Part shown: positions 7,405 to 13,260 of the stretch, in pieces
Layout of the letters: each line of letters opens with the position of its first letter
Position numbering within the stretch: the first letter of the stretch is position 1
Source of the DNA: Monoraphidium neglectum
Lineage: Eukaryota > Chlorophyta > Chlorophyceae > Sphaeropleales > Selenastraceae
Assembly (NCBI RefSeq): GCF_000611645.1
Contig: NW_014012241.1
Span: forward strand, 1 to 13,260
Length of the DNA stretch: 13,260 bases
Reading direction: 5' to 3'
The notes under the pieces: generated by a model
What the model was told of the DNA's origin: nothing
Seen by the model: the letters and a program-made list of their open reading frames with translations, nothing else
Databases searched by the model: none
Made by a program: the position numbers and the translations under genes

Positions 7405-9485
7405 ATGGCGTCGAGCGCAATCAGCAAGAAGAGGAAGGCGAGTGCCCGCGGCGTTCGCTGCAGGAGGGGCACACGGCAGGACAATGACGAGCGTTGTAGA
7501 ATTATTGCGTCGATGTTCAGACCAGCGTGGCCAGGGCCTTGATCGCACTGCGTTCTCGTGTGCGGCTGCTGTAAGCAGTGTCTTTGCAGCTGGAGGGCTT
7601 TGTAACGTGTCAGACATTCAGTGATACTTGTCAAGGTTCTACACACGACGCACGAACGCCCGACAGCAGCGGCGCCGCGCGCGTAGGCTGGTGCCGCTGC
7701 TCGCTGCTCGCCGCTCAGCCGCCCTGGCGCTGCGCCCGCCGCGCTCTGCGCACCCCCGCAGTTCGTCGCGGATGGCGTCTTCTACGCCGAGCTCAACGAG
7801 CTGCTCGTGCGTGAGCTGGCCGAGGACGGCTACAGCGGCGTGGAGGTCCGCCAGACGCCCATGCGCACAGAGATCATCATCCGCGCCACGCGCACTCAGA
7901 ACGTCCTTGGTGCGCGCCGCCGGGGCCGCCGACGCACCCACCGTTGCCGCGAGCCGCGGCAGGGGGGACGTGGCGCAGGGGCCAAGCACGGCTTGGGCGG
8001 CGGCCGGGGCATGGCGAACAGGCGGATCGTGCTGCTTTCGAATCCCCGGCAGGCCAACTGGGCCCCGAAGCGGCTGCCCCGCCCGCCACGCGGCAGCCAG
8101 AGGCCCGCCCCAGCACCGCAGCACCCCAGGCCTCGTCCCGACCCGAACCCGCCCGCGCCGCGCGCCCGCCGCCCCTCGCCGCCGCCGCTGCCTCAACCCA
8201 CCTCCCCAGGCGAGAAGGGCCGCCGCATCCGCGAGCTGACCTCTGTGGTGCAGAAGCGCTTTAACTTCCCCCCAGAGACCGTAGAGCTCTACGCCGAGAA
8301 GGTCGCCAACCGCGGCCTGTGCGCCGTGGCGCAGGCAGAGTCGCTGAGGTACAAGCTGCTCGGCGGCCTCGCCGTGCGCAGGTGCGTGTGGTTTGGGGCG
8401 CGTGGCGGGGCCCAGGCTGCGCAGCGGGGCGCCGACGCAACGCTCGGCGCGGCGCGCGCAGCGCGGACGTGGTGCAAGGCAGCGGCGGCGGCGGCGCTGT
8501 CACAGCAGGATGGCGCTATGTGGTGTGTGTACCCGCAGCAGGCAGCGGGCAGCTGGCGTGTCTTCGTGCAGACGCGGCGGCGGCGCGGAGGAGCGGCAGC
8601 GTGCCGGCCGCGGCCGCGAGGGGCACGGGGCGGCCAGCGACGGCGGCAGGCGGCGCTGCTGGCGGCAGCAGCTGCCGGGCAGCCAGGCGCGGGAGCTGCT
8701 GCAGGAGCAGCTGCTATGAGGGCAGAGGCGGCGCGGCATCAGGATTGGCCACAGGAAGGGCAACGCAGCAGGCAGCAGCCAGGCGCAGCAGCACGTGCTG
8801 GGCTCCACAGCGCATAGGCAAGCGCCAGGCGTAGCGAGCGCCTCCCAGCGGGCTTTCCCTCAACTCCCCATGCGCGGCGCCGCCCCGCCGCCCGCCCCGC
8901 AGGGCCTGCTACGGCGTGCTGCGCTTCGTGATGGAGTCCGGCGCCAAGGGCTGCGAGGTCATCGTCAGCGGGAAGCTGCGCGCCGCGCGCGCCAAGAGCA
9001 TGAAGTTCAAGGACGGCTACATGGTGTCCTCGGGCGACCCCGTGCGCGTCTACCTCGACAGCAGCGTGCGCCACGTGCTGCTGCGCCAGGGCGTGCTCGG
9101 CATCAAGGTGGGCGCCCGTCTCGCCCCGCCGCGCGCGCGGGCCGGCGCGCGTTGTTGGGGCCGGGCGCCGCCGCGCGTGCTGCTATCCGCGGCGGCGGCG
9201 GCGCTCGCCCGGCTTCCCTGGCGCGCTCCCAAGCGTTCCGCGGCGAAATCACGCCCCCGTCCCCCCCTTTGGAAGCCCCCGCCGCGGGCGTACGATTTGT
9301 ATGATTTCATCCAACCATTTCAAAGCACGAAATTGCCATTTCAAACCCCCCAGGTGCGGATCATGAAGGACTGGGACCCGACCGGCCGCCAGGGCCCGAA
9401 GATGCCCATGCCCGACGTGGTCAAGGTGCACGAGCCCAAGGAGGAGGAGGTCTTTGCCGACAAGGCCAAGGACTTGGACCTCTAG
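7405..9485 (+). CDS. RPS3: 40S ribosomal protein S3 (uS3), five coding exons
   Basis: Component of the cytosolic 40S subunit at the mRNA entry channel. Exons: 7405-7437, 7762-7909, 8210-8381, 8903-9107 and 9354-9485, giving 229 aa, close to the usual uS3 length. The N-terminus [18 protein letters not shown] matches the eukaryotic uS3 start. The type-2 KH domain spans roughly residues 20-95, with its G-x-x-G loop as GEKG (61-64). The C-terminal uS3 domain includes [34 protein letters not shown] and [13 protein letters not shown], ending in an acidic/Lys-rich tail. The start ATG (AAACATGG) fits a eukaryotic context. Intron 1 must begin with GC (AAG|GCGAGT) to keep KKRK-FVADG intact. Intron 2 is 300 nt, open in frame. 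Intron 3 (8382-8902) is long and rich in CAG/CTG triplets. Identity is certain from near-universal conservation. Confidence 0.98.
7438..7761 (+). other. RPS3 intron 1, GC-AG type
   Basis: The donor AAG|GCGAGT matches the GTRAGT consensus except for C at position +2. The acceptor is CCCCCGCAG|TTC. The intron is 324 nt. I looked for a snoRNA, as is common in ribosomal protein introns, but found no convincing C/D or H/ACA box set. Confidence 0.8.
7910..8209 (+). other. RPS3 intron 2, 300 nt and stop-free in frame
   Basis: The donor CTTG|GTGCGC and acceptor CCCCAG|GC restore the KH-domain loop as NVLGEKGRR in phase 1. The intron is exactly 3 x 100 nt and has no stop in the coding frame, so a retained form would be translatable, but it would insert about 100 Arg/Pro/Ala-rich residues in the KH loop. 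Confidence 0.85.
8382..8902 (+). other. RPS3 intron 3, long, CAG/CTG-rich
   Basis: 521 nt between AG|GTGCGT and CCCCGCAG|G, the longest intron in the window. It is filled with GCA/GCG/GCT triplet-like sequence and includes the perfect inverted repeat AGCTGCT (8694-8700) / AGCAGCT (8706-8712). No gene is seen in it. Confidence 0.8.
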
Positions 9486-9615
9486 GCGCTCTCGAGGCGG
9501 CCGGCTGCGACGGCGGGCGCCGGGGCCGCAGCTGCCGCCCCTGGCCGGTTTGCGCGGGCGCGGCCGGGTCCGGACGGCGGGGTTGGAGGCGGCCGGCGGC
9601 GGTTTCGCGGCTGTT

Positions 9616-9620
9616 TGTAA
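9616..9620 (+). terminator. TGTAA poly(A) signal, RPS3
   Basis: TGTAA lies about 130 nt after the RPS3 TAG, a distance typical of green algal 3' UTRs. It supports both the gene end and the chlorophyte assignment. Confidence 0.7.
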
Positions 9621-10022
9621 TGCGACGGATCAATGCATATGGTTTGACGGCAGGGGTGGGATGAGTTTGAGGAACACTCCAAGGTGTGCGGGCGGCGCGG
9701 GAGGGCGACGACGGCAAAGTCCGGGACGTCGGTGGTGCCATGTTGTGTGCAAAACAACACATGAGATTGGGGTGGAGCAGTTTCACCGTTCGCATACGGC
9801 CATAAAGACGCGAGTGCGAGCGTCAACGCCCGAGTAGAGGATTTGCCGGAAACCAAATCTTGTTCTAGCACCCTGCACTGCCAGGCACGCGGTGCCTGCC
9901 AGAAAGCTTCTCTCCGAGCATGACCGCACCGCCCAATTGTCATCTTCTCGATGCGTTGGTCTTTACAAGGCAGCCGTATCAGCAAAACACTCCCAACACG
10001 CCGCCCAGCCCGCGCACAAGTG

Positions 10023-10044
10023 CTACAGATCACTGTAGGATCTG
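10023..10044 (+). repeat. Two overlapping, mutually exclusive hairpins
   Basis: CTACAG (10023-10028) pairs with CTGTAG (10033-10038) around ATCA. CAGATC (10026-10031) pairs with GATCTG (10039-10044) around ACTGTAG. The two stems share bases, so only one can form at a time. They lie 68 nt upstream of the RRM gene ATG, probably in its leader or promoter. Confidence 0.7.
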
Positions 10045-10111
10045 CCATTGTACCCAGTCGGACTCCAATTCAGACTTAAGCAACCGAAAAAGGCGCCGGT
10101 GCTGCCCAGCG

Positions 10112-11965
10112 ATGGAGGGAGGACTCGAGGCTGGTTTTTCTGGGGGCGAGGCCGGGCCGGTGGCGGGCCCCGTCGCCGGCCCGCAGCAAGAGGGGATTGA
10201 GCGGGTGTTTCCCTGTGTCAAGCTACGCGGTCTTCCGTTCGATGTGAACGAAGACGAGATCAGGGCGTTCCTGGTGCGTTATTATTCCGCCCATTCGTAC
10301 TCTGAACGATCCAACATGCTGATCGAGTGCATGCTGAGCCCTATGTACGCACACGGGGCCAGCAAGGGCGCACTCGGCGATCCGTCGGCCGCCCCGCCTG
10401 CGGCGCATCACTGCTCCCTGCGACCAGAGTCCCTGCGCCCGTGCGACCCCGCAGGAGATCGAGGCGCTCGACATCCTCCTCGTGAAGCGGGACGGCCGAT
10501 TCTCCGGCGAGGCGTTCATATTGCTCGGCACGGCGGCCCACATCCAGCTTGCACTCGACAAAAACAAGTCATACATGGGCCGGCGGTACGTGGAGGTCTT
10601 CCGTGCCAAGAAGCTGGTGAGAAGCCGCGCGCGCGACAGGCGCCCGCCCGGCTCAGGGGCCGAACCGCAGCGCCGCATTGGGCGCGATCGCGCCGCGCGC
10701 AAGCGGGCGGCAGCGGTTGTCCGCCACGTCGCTGCTGCATCGGCTGTCGCGGGCTGGGGCCCGCTTCGCTCTCCACTGAACAATTGCTGCCCTCCGGCCG
10801 CCGCCGCCCCCAGGATTACTACAAAGCGGTCCTAGCTGAGATGCTGGATGGTACAGGCATGGGCCGCGGCGTCGTCGGCCGCGGCGGGCCGCAGGGCGGG
10901 CACGGCGGGATGGGCATGCAGCACGGCGGCTATGGCGGCATGGCCATGCAGCAAGGATACGGCATGCAGGTGCGCAGCATGGCGGGGCGGCGGCACGCGT
11001 GGGTGCATGCGTGCTTGCATGCGTGCCGGTTGTCACCTAGCCTGCCCAAAAGCGCGGGTTGCCGGCGGTTGCTACTATGCAGCATGCGGCTCGGCCGTGG
11101 GAGGCCCGCCGGCCGGGGGTCGCTGCCTGTGGCGAGCGGACACCGCGGCGGCGGCAGCGGCGATAGCGGCGCCCCGGGTCTCTTTGGCCCATGGTAGGGT
11201 GCCCGAAAGGACGCCTGTTGGCCGACTGTGGCCGCCATGCATGATGATGGTGTTTTTGGCCCGCCCCCCTCTGCAATCTTAGCAGGCCTATGGCGGCTAC
11301 GGCGGCGGCTACCCCAACGGCGGCGGCTACGGCGGCGGCTATGGCGGCGGCGGCGGCATGCACGGGGGCATGGGCGGCGGCGGCATGGGCGCGGCGGCGC
11401 CGCGGGAGGAGCCGAGCAACGTGGTGCGGCTTCGGGGCCTGCCGTTCAGCGCGGGCAAGGATGACATCATCCGGTGGTTTGAGGACGTCGCGGTCGCGCC
11501 GCCGACGCAAGACGGGTGAGGGGCGCCCCTAGATTACGGAGCAGCTGGGTTTGGGGCAGCCGGAGCGGCGGGGCGGCCCGCGTCGCGTCGCTGGGTGCGG
11601 CGGGGCGGCGTCGCGGCGCCGAGCGTCGCGCAGCTTGGGCGGGTGGGCGTGCAGTCGGCTGCGATCGGCCGACTCATAGCCCGGCTCTGTTCCCACTCCC
11701 CCTCCTCCCCCCACACACGTGCACACGCACAGTCACACTCACACACACGCACCTTCATCTGAATAAACCCTCCCCCCCACCCCCCAGTGTCCACATCATC
11801 ACCGACGGCGGCCGTCCCACCGGCGTGGCGCTTGTCGAGTTCGGCTCCGCCCAGGAGGCGCAGGCGGCCATGGTCAAGGACAAGCAGATGATGGGCACCA
11901 GGTACATAGAGGTTTTCCTGTCCAGCAGGGACGAGCTGCAGAGGTACCTGCCGAGAAGCTACTGA
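10112..11965 (+). CDS. hnRNP F/H-type RNA-binding protein with two quasi-RRMs, five exons
   Basis: Probable nuclear pre-mRNA-binding/splicing factor of the hnRNP F/H/GRSF class; plant relatives with a DYY segment after the first RRM appear closest. Exons: 10112-10273, 10455-10616, 10814-10969, 11286-11515 and 11788-11965, giving 295 aa with consistent phases. RRM1 (about 34-104) has VKLRGLPF (36-43), GRFSGEAFILL (68-78) and MGRRYVEVF. DYYKAVLAEM follows at 109-118. The linker (about 120-196) is rich in Gly, Met, Tyr and Gln (GGYGGM-type repeats). RRM2 (about 206-285) has VRLRGLPF, GRPTGVALVEF and MGTRYIEVF. The RNP aromatic positions are weak, as in quasi-RRMs, a family known to bind G-tracts. 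ATG 10112 has G at -3 and +4, a good context, preferred over ATG 9920. Intron 3 ends in TTAGCAG, a tandem acceptor that could add one Gln. RNA target unknown. Confidence 0.93.
10970..11285 (+). other. RRM gene intron 3 with a short direct repeat
   Basis: 316-nt intron with donor CAG|GTGCGC and tandem acceptor TTAGCAG. It contains two copies of TGCATGCGTGC (11004-11014 and 11016-11026) separated by one base. No gene is seen in it. Confidence 0.75.
11700..11752 (+). repeat. CA/CT-rich low-complexity tract in RRM gene intron 4
   Basis: A degenerate CA dinucleotide run lies within the pyrimidine-rich 3' part of intron 4, upstream of the acceptor at 11787. Confidence 0.7.
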
Positions 11966-12012
11966 GCGGCTCCCCCCGCCCCCCGCCGGCGCGCGATGGC
12001 GGTCGCCGAGGG

Positions 12013-12049
12013 GGCGCCCGTTGGGCCGGGCGCCGCGGCCGGGAGGCCG
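12013..12049 (+). repeat. Tandem hairpins just after the RRM gene stop
   Basis: GGCGCCCG (12013-12020) pairs perfectly with CGGGCGCC (12027-12034), loop TTGGGC. One base later, CGGCC (12036-12040) pairs with GGCCG (12045-12049) around GGGA, which fits the GNRA tetraloop pattern. Confidence 0.75.
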
Positions 12050-12135
12050 GGGCGCGGCCGATGGGCGGGCCAGTCTGTTTGGAGGAGGGGAGGGTCGAAA
12101 GTTTGGCGTTCGTGTGGGGCGTGTGGGCGTTGTTT

Positions 12136-12155
12136 GCGGGCGCAGGTGCGCCCGC
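12136..12155 (+). repeat. Perfect 8-bp GC hairpin with a 4-nt loop
   Basis: GCGGGCGC (12136-12143) pairs with GCGCCCGC (12148-12155) around AGGT. It is probably within the 3' UTR of the RRM gene. Confidence 0.75.
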
Positions 12156-12989
12156 GGCCCGGCGCGGCGCGGCGCGGCGGTCGGAAGCCGGCCGCCGCGG
12201 CCGGGCGTTTTTTCTTCCTCCCTCTGCCGATCGGTTCTTCCCAAAATGACTGTGACACGCGCTGTTTGCGCGGCCCGGCCGGCGAGCGCGGGCGGTCGGC
12301 TGCCGGCCCGCAAGCGCGCGCGCCCTCACGCGGCCGCCCCCGCCGGCTGGGGCTGCTGCTTTCGGATACCAGTATTATGCGGTTTGGCCGCCCCTAAGCA
12401 GGGGCGGGCCCAATGACTGTCGCGCTCCCAATCGGTTGCGGTGGCGTGGCGGCGAGGCGCGGGGTCGGAAATCGCGCCGCTTCCACATGCAGCCGGCTCA
12501 CACTTTCATGCGCCGCCCCTCGCTCTTCCGCGAGGCAGGCGCCGCCCCCACACACGCGCACGCACCCAGCAAGCCCCCGTGGACCCTTCCGCCCCCCGCC
12601 GCCGCTCTTTGGCCCCTGGGCGGGACACGGCACGGCGGCGGCGGGCGGCCCGCGTCGATCCCGGCCTAATCTTATCAATCGTTTTGGGGGCTGGGGCGGC
12701 GCCAGCGCACGACTTTCGAAACCGCCGAGAGATGCTCCACCCGAACCCCCCGGCTGCACCCATTCCCGCCCCCTCGCCCGCGCCCGGCCGCGCGGCGCGG
12801 CTCTCGCACCTGATTCGGCCCGCCGGCCTTAGAATCGCGCTCGACGCTCAATGCATGCGCCGGCGTGCCCCTAGCCTCCTGCCCTCGCGGCGCGCGGCCG
12901 CCGCCGTTTGCTTTCGTTCCGCGCGGCGCGGCGCGGCGCGTGCGTGCGTGCCGCGGCGCGCGCGTCCCCCTGCATGCATGCATCACGAG

Positions 12990-13007
12990 CAGCCCGTCCG
13001 CGGGCTG
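12990..13007. repeat. 7-bp hairpin near a TGCATGCATGCAT run
   Basis: CAGCCCG (12990-12996) pairs with CGGGCTG (13001-13007) around TCCG. It lies about 85 nt before the possible start of a gene at the right edge. Confidence 0.6.
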
Positions 13008-13090
13008 AGTAACGAGCAAGGCTGCATCGACCTCGACCCCTTTTCTGCCGGTCGCTGTTGCGCTGGTGGTTTTCCTGATCGGGTGAATGG

Positions 13091-13260
13091 ATGGACGGAC
13101 AGACCTCGCAGCCCTACCTCAGCAAATCACCCGCATGCATCTCGCTTCAGAGTGCATCGGAAGCAGAGAGCGTGGCGGCATCCAAGGCGGCGCCGCGCCA
13201 CCTGGGGCGGGCCGCGGCGGCCGACCGCGCGCGCTGCAGCAGCCGCGCCGCGGCTGCAGC
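13091..13260 (+). CDS. Possible N-terminal exon running off the right edge
   Basis: From the ATG at 13091 the frame is open for 56 codons to the window end. It begins MDGQTSQPYLSKSPACISL, continues through ASEAESVAASKAA, and becomes Ala/Arg-rich. The first half has a mixed, Ser-rich composition that looks more protein-like than the surrounding GC noise. An overlapping ATG at 13087 opens a second, less convincing frame. Neither has a purine at -3. I recognise no domain. It could equally be part of a 5' UTR or chance. Confidence 0.25.
   Translation, partial: MDGQTSQPYLSKSPACISLQSASEAESVAASKAAPRHLGRAAAADRARCSSRAAAA

Larger units (their letters stand above)
9486..10111. other. Spacer: RPS3 3' UTR and promoter/leader of the RRM gene
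   Basis: The RPS3 3' UTR would end shortly after the TGTAA at 9616. The next ~490 nt should hold the promoter and 5' UTR of the RNA-binding protein gene and include a pair of overlapping hairpins (10023-10044). The frame upstream of ATG 10112 is open back to an ATG at 9920, but that stretch does not look coding. Confidence 0.55.
11966..13086. other. Very GC-rich 3' UTR and intergenic region
   Basis: About 1.1 kb with no convincing coding exon on either strand; the open frames are Arg/Pro/Ala/Gly-rich by composition. The first part should be the 3' UTR of the RRM gene, but no TGTAA signal is visible, so the transcript end is unknown. It holds three strong hairpins (12013-12155), a G-rich tract (12081-12094), GCGCG runs around 12920-12965, TGCATGCATGCAT near 12971, and a small hairpin at 12990-13007. 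Confidence 0.5.

Noticed and set aside
7438..7761. Possible intronic snoRNA (ATGACGA resembles a C box)
   Set aside because: No matching D box, terminal stem or second box pair; no H/ACA arrangement either.
8030..8060. tRNA T-loop-like TTCGAATCCCC inside RPS3 intron 2
   Set aside because: The flanking bases do not form a T stem and no acceptor, D or anticodon arms are found.
7807..8817. Single long frame across RPS3 exons 2-3 and their introns
   Set aside because: Contains true uS3 sequence, but the intervening part breaks the conserved KH loop and has clean GTGCGC...CCCCAG borders. It is an exon-intron read-through.
9482..10048. Minus-strand open frame of 188 codons between RPS3 and the RRM gene
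   Set aside because: No domain, and it overlaps the RPS3 3' UTR and the RRM gene leader. Most likely chance.
12413..12832. Plus-strand open frame of 139 codons downstream of the RRM gene
   Set aside because: Composition is Arg/Pro/Ala/Ser noise typical of GC-rich non-coding sequence, with no domain or good start context.
1..13260. Mobile elements, CRISPR, rRNA or viral sequence
   Set aside because: No transposase, reverse transcriptase, long terminal repeats, spaced direct repeats or rRNA motifs were seen on either strand.

Overview
This window reads as nuclear DNA of a eukaryote, most likely a GC-rich green alga (chlorophyte). The reasons are a very high GC content, many short spliceosomal introns (about 146-521 nt, nearly all GTG...AG), the chlorophyte-type TGTAA poly(A) signal downstream of two of the genes, and plant/algal-like proteins. 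The species cannot be named from the sequence alone. I see no transposon, CRISPR array, rRNA or convincing tRNA. The window looks like an ordinary housekeeping region, and no obviously new multi-gene system is visible.

Layout, left to right. (1) Minus strand, about 369-2617: an F-box/WD40-repeat protein in at least six exons, a candidate substrate receptor of an SCF ubiquitin ligase. Its beta-propeller appears incomplete, so the gene probably continues past the left edge. (2) 2618-4322: a divergent intergenic region of about 1.7 kb with several hairpins and a TATA-like box, but no convincing gene. (3) Plus strand, 4323-6988: an eight-exon alpha/beta-hydrolase with a complete Ser-Asp-His triad. 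(4) Plus strand, 7405-9485: five-exon cytosolic ribosomal protein uS3 (RPS3). It starts only about 170 nt after the hydrolase's probable poly(A) signal. (5) Plus strand, 10112-11965: a five-exon RNA-binding protein with two hnRNP F/H-type RRMs joined by a Gly/Met/Tyr-rich linker. (6) 11966-13260: a very GC-rich 3' UTR/intergenic stretch with strong hairpins, ending in a possible first exon that runs off the right edge.

All exon joins were worked out by hand from reading-frame phase and protein family conservation. The four genes have unrelated roles (protein turnover, small-molecule hydrolysis, translation, RNA processing), and nothing suggests they act together. The points of most interest are two likely GC-AG introns (RPS3 intron 1, hydrolase intron 2), two introns that are multiples of three and open in frame, a NAGNAG acceptor in the RNA-binding protein gene, and structured or G-rich elements around that last gene.
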